A stretch of DNA of 64,000 nt from NCBI RefSeq assembly GCF_021730395.1, contig NC_069363.1:54369001-54433000 (forward strand), in the 5' to 3' direction. Made by a program: the position numbers and the translations under genes. This document shows, in pieces, positions 12,146-22,947 of the stretch. The first letter of the stretch is position 1. Each line of letters opens with the position of its first letter. Below the pieces are notes generated by a model. It was not told the origin of the DNA. It made no database searches and saw only the letters and a list, made by a program, of their open reading frames with translations. The stretch is from Mercenaria mercenaria (Eukaryota > Mollusca > Bivalvia > Venerida > Veneridae).

Positions 12146-13860
12146 CTGAAAACAGTAAAAATACATGGGATAGTATAATATGTATTAAAAAGAATTAAGG
12201 TATTCCTAAAAATATTTTATCCATCACAGAAAAGCGACAGACATTTTTGTATATGAAACCTTGGAGACATCATTAACAAGTATCAACAATGGATGCGGCT
12301 CATGCCAAGAGTCAAGCCATTTTACGGTACGGATCTTTACTTGTATCAGGAAGAGGGGTGGGGTATTCAGTCGCTTAGTTATTAATATGTTGCTATTCTT
12401 TTAAAGTTTCTACCGTGTCTTATGCTTCGTTCTTATTACAGATATATACTGTATGTATAAAGACACTTTATATATAGACCATGTGTACTTTGATTTAAAT
12501 ATACATTAGAATAGTATTAACACATATGATTTTAGCTGTCAAATGTAACGAAGAGTTCGCAGTGTTGAAAGTACTTGCAGACTTGGGTGCATCATTCGAC
12601 TGTGCTAGTAAAGTACGCATGAATTTATTGTCTTTTCTGTAACAGTTTTTGTTTCTACTGGCAACGAATTTATGCCATTTTTAACATTTTCAAGGACAAA
12701 GCCGTATTTCCTTTATACTCTACGTTCACCATTTAAAACCATCGCACAGAGATTTCTGCTCTACGCTGGATTTCAAAAACGAATAAAAGTTAAATTTAAA
12801 GCTATACTATACTCCGCTTCACTAAAATATTTTATCGTTGAATACTAACTTTAAATGAACGAAATCCTCATCGTATGCAGTTGAACTTGGATGAATATAA
12901 GCTATGTATGTACGGCTGTAAACAAAAGTCACACAATAACACTCAGTTTTTTTTTGGTTAAAAACTGCCAGTTTTTCAGTCGAAGTAGAAATTCATTCTG
13001 TATTTATTAAATATTTAGTAAGTGTATACTATTTTAACCCAGCACATAACACAAACATATTTATTTCGTGATAACATAGATACTGTGGCGGTAATTGTTC
13101 ATTTTTATTTCAAATACGAAATCTGGGCATAACATAACTTTAATTCAGTTACATGTATATATGTAAAATTGGTGCGCTTGTAGCAAACTTGTCAAGCAAG
13201 CTGATTTGATTAAAACATTCACATTTATGATATTAAGCATGAAATTGAGAAAGTGCTGGACATGGGTGTATCTCCTACACGAGTGATATACGCCCAACCC
13301 TGCAAACAGATGTCCATGCTGAGCTTTGCAGAACAGAAAGGAGTAGAGAAGATGACTTTTGACAACGTAGCAGAGCTTTATAAAGTCAAAAGACTTTATC
13401 CAGCAGCAAAGTAATGCAATTTATGACACAATTCATTTTAACTAAACATCTCTCCAATTAAAGTAATGGTTAACAACACAACAAAATATTTAGCGGCAAA
13501 ATTATATTTCTGAATAAATCGAACGAATAAAAATTTGATAAATTGTTACAAGAATATCTTAAGTCTAAAGTTGCGCCCATTTCACTAATAGTTTTGAAGT
13601 ACAGTATGGCCTTGACTAACATAATTTTATCCATTCCCTACTCACCTTAGATAAAATAATAGTAGAAAATGAACTTGTCTGACTGAACCGATGTCATTTA
13701 ATTTGCAAAATAAACATTATCAATATTTGTCCTTTTGGCACTGCAGACTCGTTTTGAGAATTATGATAGACAGCGAGTTTAAAGGCAGGCAAGATTTCAG
13801 TTGCAAATATGGTTGCCATCCAGCGGAAGTTTCCGGTGTTTTACAGACTGCGAAAGACCT

Positions 13861-14040
13861 ACAGCTTGACGTTGTTGGCGTCAGGTAAGGTTAACATTAT
13901 TTGCCTACAACTTGAAGTTGTTGGCGTCAGGTAAGGTTAACATTATTTGCCTACAACTTGAAGTTGTTGGCGTCAGGTAAGGTTAACATTATTTGCCTAC
14001 AGCTTGACGTTGTTGGCGTCAGGTAAGGTTAACATTATTT
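13861..14040 (+). repeat. 46 bp tandem repeat that copies a splice donor four times
   Basis: Units start at 13861, 13907, 13953 and 13999 (the last slightly short). Each has the last coding bases of ODC-A exon 5 (GTTGTTGGCGTCAG), the donor GTAAGG and ~20 bases of intron. Donor-like junctions lie after 13884, 13930, 13976 and 14022. Units 1 and 4 read CAGCTTGACG; units 2 and 3 read CAACTTGAAG. Confidence 0.9.
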
Positions 14041-15176
14041 TGTGTCGTTAGAGGAACAAAGACCACCTTGCGAATGTATACATTGGATAGTCTTTTATTA
14101 AGTACCCGTTACTGCGAAGGGAGACAACCAATATTTGCACTCGCGCAAACCGTTCGTGGAAATATGTAGTAATCTGCCTTTTCTTGAGTGAAATAAATGC
14201 TTACACGATACGCCAAAGAAAATACTGAGCTATTTAGTCTGTCACCTAACGTTATACGCAGTGATTTAGAATACATCGGGTTCAGTGCTCGACGTCATCC
14301 TGTTTTTTGGAGAAAAAAAATGCAAAAGATTCACCTTTTTGTATTTGTGCAGAATAAATCTGTAATAATAGCATACACTGGCAGGAGACCCAAACTGATC
14401 GTTTTTAAAGATTTTCTTTTGTTTATAGTAAAAAGATATTTAAAGAGGCTACTGCATATTTTTTTTAAATCGTGGCCTCATTCTCCATATGTGATGAGGG
14501 AATTATTTTGAACTAACTTTACACAAATAAAGTAATAAATCAGCTACGCAGGACAAATATTTACTTGATATTTACCGTCGAACACTTAATATTTGGTTTG
14601 AATTGACTTTTTGTTCATGTCCAGTTTGATCAAACAAACTAAAATTTGTCATTGTGCCAAGATGTTTCAGTAAATACTTCGAATGTGCCAACGAATGGAG
14701 AAAAGACTGATTGTACGACTGTCGCTAAGATGAAAGATTTTTACTTGTAGAACTGGACCCAGTTGTTCGAAACTTTAACAGGCGATTAAGCTAACGGTCT
14801 AACTTTTTGAGTTATATTTTCGAAATTTTAAAAAACGTAGAAAAACAAATGTATGCATTAAGGATTATAAACACTTAAACGTCCTTACAGTAAAACTAGT
14901 GTTTCCCACTAAGACTAGTATTTTGAATAGAAATTTAACAGGCGGTTAGTATAACAGCCCATTACAGTTTCGAACATCTGGTCTCAGAAAGTCAGTCCAA
15001 ATAACTGGGTGTCCTGCAAGTATAGAGCATTGAAAAATGCTTATAGTTAACTGTTTGGAGAAAATGAAGGGGCAGTTCATTGCGCTTTTGAGACATATAT
15101 CTTAACAAAGAATCCGCTGCTTTCGCGCGTGTATTGAAACGGAATGTAAGACAATCTTGTCCAACCTCTGCCGCTT

Positions 15177-15357
15177 TAGGCGTAAAAATTGTTTCCGGTA
15201 TCCCGACCTACCCTAAATTTTTTCCCGACCCTGTTTTTATGGCCTTGGAGAATATTTTTTTCAACTTTTCAAAGTCTCTTAATAAAAAAAAATTTCCGAC
15301 CTACCTACTCTAATTTTTTGAGCATATTACCGGAAACAAAGAGGTTTTTTTAGGCCT
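15177..15357. repeat. Short repeat with inverted ends (GTTTCCGGTA type)
   Basis: The left end carries TTGTTTCCGGTA and the right end carries the reverse complement TACCGGAAACAA, with T/A-rich outer ends (TAGGCGTAAAAA and TTTTTTAGGCC). The interior repeats CCGACCTACC twice. It sits in ODC-A intron 5, ~55 bases before exon 6. Confidence 0.5.
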
Positions 15358-15616
15358 TATCAACATTTAGGCCATATCTGTGATAATTAGTCAGAGTTAT
15401 AATATATTTCAGTTTTCATGTTGGCAGTAACTGTTATGATTCGAGAGCATTTTCCACGGCTATACAACAAGCACGTCGGAACTGGCATGAGTTTTTGTAT
15501 GAAACTGCTCGACATAGGTGGCGGGTTCCCTGGACAACTCAATACATATGACACATTTCACGAGGTACGTTTCAGGTTTTCTGCTTAGCGTCCAAAATGG
15601 GTAAATCATGTGCTTT

Positions 15617-15690
15617 CTGTGAAGTACTGGTGTCTGTGAAGTACTAATGGTGTCTGTAAAGTACTGGTGTCTGTGAAGTACTGGTGTGTG
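15617..15690 (+). repeat. Short tandem repeat, GTGTCTGTGAAGTACTG type
   Basis: About four imperfect units of 16-19 bases with the core TGTCTGTGAAGTACT, in ODC-A intron 6. Confidence 0.7.
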
Positions 15691-16455
15691 ATAGTTTTGT
15701 CATGACATACCGGAAAATCTACAAATAATTTACTGTCGGAAAGATTAATCTTTTCGAAGTCTGCTTAATTTCCAAGAATTTTAGCAAAATTGTTTTTGCA
15801 TTCGGACGAGAAAAAGGAAAACCTACACAAAAAGTTGTTTTATACCATGTAATGCTTTCCTTTCCAAGAGATCTTTTGTAATTAAACTGAAGTTTTCTGT
15901 AATATCTACGAAAAAATCAAGTATCGAAAATTATCACAAATAAATTAATAATCGCTGCAAAATTGTTCTTGTTTTGGTTAGATAACTGGTGTTGTAAACA
16001 AGAGCTTACAGACATACTTCTCCGTGGATATGGGCGTGGAGGTGATTGCAGAGCCTGGGCGGTATATGGTCGCTTCCGCATTTACTCTCGGAGTTCAAAT
16101 TATTGCTAAACGGACAGTACCTTCTACATTAAGTCAACATAATAAAGGTATATCATCTAATTATAATAACAAAGTCATCGGCCGGCTAAAGAGCTCTCAT
16201 ATCAGTTATTCTAACTAATTCTGGAACTTTTGACTAGTTAAGTGTTTGTACTTGACTGTAAGCCAGTCAGTCACGACGTCTGATTTTGGTTTTCGTTGTT
16301 CTACCCTGCATCATCGAACCTTGTGAGGCCAGTTCCCGTATATATTAGACAGTTTAAGTGGGTTATATATGAAACAGCAGTCTACAGTCTACGATGCCCG
16401 TTTCATCACTTTTTTGTTGTATTTCATTACTCTGAATGTTATTTCCTCCGATGGC

Positions 16456-17341
16456 TAGAACAAGAGCTCGATCGTAGAACACAAAATGACCCCCCATCCT
16501 TGACATATTCAGTAATTACACAAGGAACAGAAATTATATGGTGACTGTACAACAAAGTTCTACTGTTCTGGGTCAATGTGACATTGACCTTTGACCTGCT
16601 GACCTCAAAATCAGTAGGTGTCATTTGCTGGTCAAGATCAACCTCCCTCTAAGTTTCTTGATCCTAGGCCTAAGCGTGCTCAAGTTATCATCCAGAAACC
16701 GTTTAACTGTTCCAGGTCACTGTGACCTTGACCTTAACTGATCTCAAGATCAATAGGGTTCATCTACTGATCATGATCAACCTCCCGATAAAGTTTCTTG
16801 ATCCTAAGCCCAAGTGTTCTTAAGTTATCGTCCGGAAACTGTTTAACTGCTTCAGGTCATTAAGACCTTGACCTTTGACCTACTGACCTCAAAATCATTA
16901 GGGGTCATCTGCTGGTTATGACCAACCTCCCTATCAACTTTCATGATCCTAGGCCCAAGCGTTCTTAAGTTATCTTCTGGAAACCGTTTCACTGTTCTGA
17001 GTCACTGTGACCTTGACCTTGACCTTGACCTCAAAATCAGTAGGGGTCATTTCCTAGTCAAGACCAACCTCCCTATCAAGTTTCATGATCCTAGGCCTAA
17101 GCGTTCTTGAGTTATTATCCGGAAAGCGTTTCACTTTTCTGGATCACTGTGACCTTGACCTTTGATCTATTGACCTCAAAATCAATAGGGGTCAGCTGCT
17201 GGTCATGACCAACCTCCCTATCAACTTTCATGATCCTAGGCCCAAACGTTCTTGAGTTATCATCCGGAAACGGATTGGTCTACATACCGACAGACATATG
17301 CAAAACAATATACCTCTCCTTCTTCAAAGGGGGGCATACAA
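16456..17341 (+). repeat. Interspersed element with five ~144 bp units rich in TGACCT half-sites
   Basis: It begins ACAAGAGCTCGATCG and ends AAAGGGGGGCATA. Five core units of ~144 bp start near 16580, 16722, 16866, 17010 and 17154. Each has CACTGTGACCTTGACC, GACCTCAAAATCA, a GGTCATGACCAACCTCCCT-like block and a GATCCTAGGCC-like block. It lies in ODC-A intron 7. Same general plan as the element at 3331-6091, with different sequence. Confidence 0.65.
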
Positions 17342-17349
17342 AGGGTTAA

Positions 17350-17700
17350 CAAGAGCGCCACCAAGCGGGGCAATATACGCACGAAGGGTTACATCAAAGG
17401 ATGGGAGCAAAATTTAAAGAACTTGACTGTTAAAGCCCAAAGGAGAGGAACAACAAAAAAGGAGAAATTCCAAAAAAAAAAAAAAATTCTTAGTCCACAA
17501 AAATATTCTTACCAGGTAAAGTTATGTCAAAAGACATCTAAAAATTGGATGTACCATCCATGTTGTACCACAGAAAAGTGGTCTCGGTTTTTCCCTAAGG
17601 CCAATAATAAAAAAGTTTCAAAATAAGCTATTTATAGTAACAAAAAAGGGAAGTAATTAAAAAAAAAAATCTTGTAAGAGAACAAAAAGGGATCTGCCAA
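17350..17700 (+). repeat. Adjacent ACAAGAGC-type element, no core array
   Basis: It begins AACAAGAGCGCCACCAAGC and follows the previous element directly. The interior is A-rich with an A13 run. The right edge is uncertain. The open frame across it is not a gene. Confidence 0.4.
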
Positions 17701-17708
17701 ATAAAAAC

Positions 17709-18282
17709 AAGAGCACTGCAATGCAGAGCAATATACACAAAGCAAAGTCATATATGACCTTTGACCCCTAAGTGTGACCTTGACCTTGAAGCGAGTCATC
17801 CAAAACATGCACTCTACACATCGCCTCAGTGTGGTGGACATTTGTGCCAAGTTTCTTTGAAATCATTCAAGCAGTTCAAGAGTTACAGAGCGGACACGAA
17901 ACACACTCATATGACCTTTCACTTCTAAGTGTGACCTTGACCTTGAAGCTAGTCATCCGAAACAAGTGCTCTGCATGTCACCTCAGTGTGCTGAACATTT
18001 GTGCAAAGCTTCTTTGAAATCCATCATGCAGTTCAAGAGTTACAGAGCAGACACGAAAAACACTCATATGACCTTTGACCCCTAAGTTTGACCTTGACCT
18101 TGAAATGACACATCCAAAACATGCGCTCTGCACGTCATCTTGGTGTAGTGAACATTTGTGTCAAGTTTCTTTGAAATCCTTCAAGGGGTTCAAGAGTTAC
18201 AGAGTGGACACGAAATTGCTAACGGACGGACAGACGGACACCGGGACCATAACATAATACGTCCCTTCGGGCGTATAAAAAT
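17709..18282 (+). repeat. Interspersed element with three ~157 bp TGACCT-rich units
   Basis: It begins ACAAGAGCACTGCAATGC with a small CTGC/GCAG hairpin. Three units share TGTGACCTTGACCTTGAA, CATTTGTG..AAG and TTTCTTTGAAATC-like blocks. It ends GGACGGACAGACGGACACC, then ACGTCCCTTCGGGCG. It lies in ODC-A intron 7. Confidence 0.65.
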
Positions 18283-18399
18283 ACTGGCTGAAAACTTCTT
18301 CCAAACTGACTGGTTAAAATGAAGAAAACGTTTAACAGAGTTTTCGAGTACAAACTTGAATGTAAGTCTAAGAATAAGAGGTCAATATACGGCTTGGTT

Positions 18400-18492
18400 G
18401 TGTCTTCTTGCTATAATGGCACACTTAGTGTTATAACTGCCCGAGGGCCATTATGAAACTTTAGGTGTGCCATTATGGCTAGAAGGCACACA
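18400..18492. repeat. Palindromic repeat, GTGTGCCATTATGGC family, copy 1
   Basis: TGTCTTCTTGCTATAATGGC is mirrored by GCCATTATGGCTAGAAGGC about 70 bases later. A related copy lies at 39894-39985 in the other ODC-like gene. Sequence similarity continues some way to the right in both. Confidence 0.55.
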
Positions 18493-20579
18493 CCAGTCGT
18501 TTATTGGGCTTTTTATTATATACCTTTGCTTCATATTTATCTTGGTGTTGTCATTTTACATATTTTCCACAAATTAATAAGCATGATTGGTATTGCTGTT
18601 TTCAGCAACAATGCCATCATCTGAAAAAGAATCAGTATCCTTTCACCTGCCATAACGACGTTGCTTCATGACGTCAACGTCAAAATGTACTGATGTTTCG
18701 GTTGCCATTATGATTATGGCATGCGAGGCACAGTGCACCAATATGGATCCGTCGAGGCGGCCGTAATGGCAGTTTTTTAGGCTTTTTTGTTACTATTTAT
18801 TGTAAGGTATAAAATAACGTTTAAAATGACCAAATATAGCAATGAGGTCAATTCTACTGATTTCATAATCCCCAAATTTGACTGTGAACGTCTAGTTCTG
18901 CTAAGACGCAGCGGAGACACTGCATTGTTAAGGAATTTACAAAATGAGCTAGTCATCTAGGGTAACTTTTTATTCTTTTATTTTTTATACTTTTCATATT
19001 TCCCCGCCTTATATTGATGTTTTGCGAAATAAATGAACATTTGAAAAGCCATGGAAACCAACTACCGCGTTACACAACATGCATGGTCTGAATAAATTCT
19101 AGGCAGTTACAGACATTGAGTAGCTTAACTTTAATATGGCAATTATGTAAGTGTAATAGTTTGAAAATTTGCAACGTAACAATATCGGACTAAGTTCACC
19201 ATAATGAGGATAACACTGATTTTGACAAAACAAACCTACACAGAGTTTTAATGAATCCGATTTTGTAGCTGAATGCACAAACAGTGCAGAGACACAGGAC
19301 AGTATAATGTACTACGTGAATGATGGTGTATATGGGACTTTCTTGAGTAAACTTTCAGTTGGGAGAAAGTATGAAGCCAAATCTTTAAAGGTATAATTTT
19401 TCTTATAATCAGTATCGCAGTCTATTAGAAGTATACATGTAATTGAAAGTGAACCGAGACCTAAATTTCTGTTTCTTGAAAAAAGACTTCGATAAAAAAT
19501 TTAATTAAGAAAGTATACAAGTCGTGCGTCACAAACTAGTAATTTTACCTTCGTCCAGAAGGACCAGGGAGAAAGGTGGATAATATCGCTTAGTTTTCAG
19601 AATTTATCAGAATGGATAAACAAATGCCTCTTCCTTGGCAGTTGTGAAATGACATTTATCCAATCAAGAAATATGACAATGAGCATATGACTTCTACTTC
19701 AACTGCTACGTTTAACATATACATCTAAAGGCTGATGAAGATGCTGTCATATACGAGAGTAGTATATGGGGACCATCTTGTGACAGTGTGGACTTCTTAG
19801 TGGAGTCTACACAACTACCTTCACATGAAGTAGGAGAATGGCTTTACTTCCCAGACATGGGTGCTTACACTTTGTCATCTATCACAAAGTTCAATGGAAT
19901 GGAGGAACCAAAACAAATCTACTACTGCCTTGCAAACACCTGGTAATTGTGTTATACAAAACCTATACTGCTTCTTATCTTATACAGCTGCTCACTTTCA
20001 GAACTCTCTTTTCTTTCTTTGACCTAATGTTCATTTTTAGATTTCTAGTAATTTACTTTAACATAGACATTAACAATTTTCACATTATTTTGAGATGGGC
20101 CTTTTCATCTGGACAATATGACACATAGAAGTTTTACAAAAACAGTATCTACTTTTGCAACCATTTTTATAACCATTAAACAAATATAGCGCCATTTCGA
20201 CAACTTTGTAAAAGGTGTTACAATTCGATTCAAATTAAACCATTTGTTTCTCAGTCTTTTTAAATATATTTTCAAGGTACCAAGTATATAAAGAAGAGCA
20301 TTAAAGTGGAGGAATTGGTGTAGTATTATAGTACATTCATGAGGGAGTGTATCCTAACAATATCTATTCTGTGTCCTGGAAATCATCGTCGAGTTATCAG
20401 GATTGAGAATTAAGTGAGAAAAATGGACACATATAGCAGTAACAGGGACTTCAAAATAGAGCAGAGCAGCCTAATAACTTTAATGTCATTCATCATTTAT
20501 ACGAATGTCTATAACTCAAAAATAAAACAAGTTCACCCTGACAATTTTCATGTATACTGAATTAACAATAGAGTTTTGT

Positions 20580-21390
20580 CAATAATGTTCCAAAATATAG
20601 CCTGTTGAAAGGTTACTGGGTAAGTAATTTGGTGTGACCTTGACCCTTGGCATAACAGCTCCATAAACAATAGGTTTCATCTAATGAACACAGGAAAATA
20701 ACATACGAAGATGTATCCAGTTTTTGCATAGAAATTGTCACTGACCTTGACATCTGACTTAGTGACAAAAATAGAAAATTGGCCATCTACTGACCTTACC
20801 CATAAATCAATTAGTTGTATAGTCATATGCCTAAGTATTTCCAAGTCATTGATTAGAACCAGTTTTGCATCACCTTGACCATTGACCTTCTCAGCCAAAA
20901 TATCATAAAGATGACCTGTCGACCACAGGCAATCAGCCTATGAACTTTGCCAGTAGGTCTAAGTACCCTCAAGATATTGTAAGAGACTCAAGATCACTGT
21001 GACCTTGACCATCTACCGAACAAGGAACAGCAGGACATCTACTGCATAAGTACTGACCATATGCAATCATTTTAGTAAGTTCTTTGTTTTGACCAACTGA
21101 CTTCAAGACATGGATATGATTCTAAACTCAACAGTCTCAAGGTCACAGTGACATTGAACTTTGACCCCAAAAAACTAAAGGGGTCAAATCAAGTCAGACA
21201 ACTGTAGATCAAAATTTGTTTCATGAACTCGTATCATTTTCAGTCTCCAAGTCAGAAGTGTCTGACAGATCCTTATACAACCTAGATGGGATAGGCATTT
21301 GGAGTACAAGCAATTATCATATGAAGTTTGATTGACCAACAGACCAACAAGAGTCCTCTTCTTTGAAAAGAGCATTGAAATAACTTCACT
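20580..21390. repeat. Diverged TGACCT-rich repeat region
   Basis: Repeated but decayed GTGACCTTGACC, CTCAAGATCACTGTGACC and TTTGACC blocks resemble the core units in ODC-A intron 7. Edges are unclear. No gene is seen. Confidence 0.45.
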
Positions 21391-21470
21391 CTTTAACACA
21401 TTTCTTTAAAAATTTAAATTTCAGTTGAGACTTCCAGACTTCCTGTTCTACTCGACTCTTCCTCAGTTGA

Positions 21471-21802
21471 CTGCCTCGGTAGCCTAGTGGTAGAGCGTCC
21501 ACTTTGAGTGCGGGAGGTCGTGGGTTTGATCCCTGGCCGCATCATACCAAAGACGTACAAATGGTACTAGTAGCTTCCTCGCTTGGTGCTCAGCATTAAG
21601 AGTATAGTACTAGGACTGGTCAGCCTGGTGTCAGTATAATGTGACTGGGTGGGGTATCATGTCACATGTCTACGGTGTGATATTCCAGTGAGGCAGCACT
21701 ATAAAGTTGGGCATTGTGCTCACTGCTACAAGTAGACACCGTCATTCATATGACTGGAAAATTGTTGAAAAAGACGTTAAACCCAAACACACACACACAC
21801 AC
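21471..21802 (+). mobile_element. tRNA-derived SINE with 13 bp target duplication
   Basis: The head has an A box (TAGCCTAGTGGTAGAGCG) and a B box (GGGTTTGATCCC), followed by a non-tRNA body and an ACAC tail. Exact 13-base repeats CTTCCTCAGTTGA flank it at 21458-21470 and 21802-21814. This is a clean retroposition signature. It is not a tRNA gene, because the cloverleaf is not completed. Confidence 0.85.
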
Positions 21803-22383
21803 TTCCTCAGTTGAACATATCTACCTAGATGTGTGACCATAAAACACTGGTTCCCCACTTCCTGTCACTGTACAGTCATACATTACTTGCTGACAATACA
21901 AGACTTTATAAACTTTCATATTACCACAGGGTTTGGGTGCGAGTCATCAGGGGTAGGAGAATTGATGAAAACATCACCTAGAAACACAAGATGAAAAACT
22001 GAATTAAGAGAGGATAGGAGGTGGGGAGAGGGGGTAAATCAAAACTCAAGGTGTACAACTTCACATGCTGTAAAAACATTCCTATGAAATTTCATGAATC
22101 TAGGTCAAATACTTTTTAAGACACACGCAACATAAAACTTACAGGCCATATTATATTTATTAAGTCAAGGGACACAATTCAGGTCCGACTGAGTGAAAAT
22201 TCAAAACAAACCCCACATGCTGAATAACAATTCTGTTTCATGACTCTGTTAGCTCAAAGACTTTTTAAGATCCATAAGACAAGAATTTTAGGCACTTAAT
22301 GCATATTTTTGACTAAGTCAAGGGCCATAACTCTGGTCTTGCTGAGTGAAATTCCAAACAAAACCCCAAGTGCTCAACTTCAC

Positions 22384-22747
22384 ATGTTAAACTAGAGAAG
22401 CTTTTGAGAAAAGCGCATGTCTCTCACAACTGCCTTATCATCTGAATAGTAGTATATGAGTCAACCATGCACCAAGACCTCAACTACCTTATCAGACTTT
22501 GCTTGCTTTGATTATCAAAAACAAGTTTCAAGGGCCATAATTCCGAAGTGCCTAGGCCGATTTGGCTAGTTATAGAACTTGGCCGAGGACTTATTAACAA
22601 ACATATTTTGTTAAAGTTTGGTGAAGATCGGATGAGAAATGTTCGACTTAAGAGTGCGGACAAGCTTTGTGACAGACAGACTGACACACACACACACAGA
22701 GTAAATCAATATGTCTCCAACACCACTGTGTGGTGGGAGGCATAATA
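22384..22747 (+). repeat. Interspersed repeat, TAGAGAAGCTTTTGAG type
   Basis: It begins ACTAGAGAAGCTTTTGAG with AAAAGCGCATGTCTC, passes GACAGACAGACTGACACAC and ends GTGGGAGGCATAATA. It belongs to the same style of non-coding bivalve elements. Short open frames in it are chance. Confidence 0.5.
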
Positions 22748-22947
22748 CTAATCCTATGATCTTTGATGACTCTAGGTCAAACAATTTTTGAAATAGACAT
22801 GACACAAATTTGGACAGATAGACTGACATCCCAACAGGTAAGGGCAATTCTAAGGGCCCCCACAAAAAATTTTTGGGGGCATAAAAACAGCTCACATTAC
22901 TGCACAAGGCAGGATACAAATCAAGACAATCAGACACTGTAATATAT

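Larger units (their letters stand above)
11605..20304 (+). pseudogene. ODC-A: ornithine decarboxylase-like gene, 10 exons, probably broken
   Basis: Exons: 11605-11706, 12230-12326, 12536-12612, 13238-13410, 13747-13884, 15413-15564, 15982-16147, 19269-19390, 19731-19942, 20277-20304. This is a fold-III PLP decarboxylase, the enzyme family that makes putrescine from ornithine. Seen: PLP lysine in AVKCN, FDCASK, SFHVGS, DIGGGFPG, EPGRY with the phosphate-binding Arg, WGPSCD (Cys360 and Asp361 equivalents) and MGAYT. The Asp332 position after GVYGTF is not Asp. Two lesions are seen. A TGA at 12254-12256 falls where ODC-B has a Cys codon (TGT). Exon 6 is 14 bp shorter than in ODC-B and changes frame between IQQAR and MKLLDIGGG. 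All other exons are open, and the splice sites look good, so decay is recent or the lesions are assembly errors. The acceptor of exon 8 (TTTTGTAG|CT) was chosen because it alone keeps phase. The start codon follows an acceptor, implying a 5' non-coding exon. Confidence 0.8.

Noticed and set aside
12254-12256. TGA in ODC-A as a selenocysteine codon replacing Cys
   Set aside because: The position is not catalytic, a second lesion changes frame in exon 6, and no SECIS structure was identified near the 3' end, though I could not search by folding. A plain stop is more likely.
13861-14040. CRISPR-like direct repeats
   Set aside because: Units are directly adjacent, without unique spacers, and contain an exon end; this is a minisatellite in an animal gene.
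14197-14511. 104-aa open frame in ODC-A intron 5
   Set aside because: No recognisable motif, no splice context, AT-rich; likely chance.
17252-17626. 124-aa Lys-rich open frame
   Set aside because: Spans the junction of two repeat elements and an A-run.
21471-21545. tRNA gene
   Set aside because: A and B boxes are present, but the acceptor stem does not close, and the unit has a SINE body, tail and target duplication.
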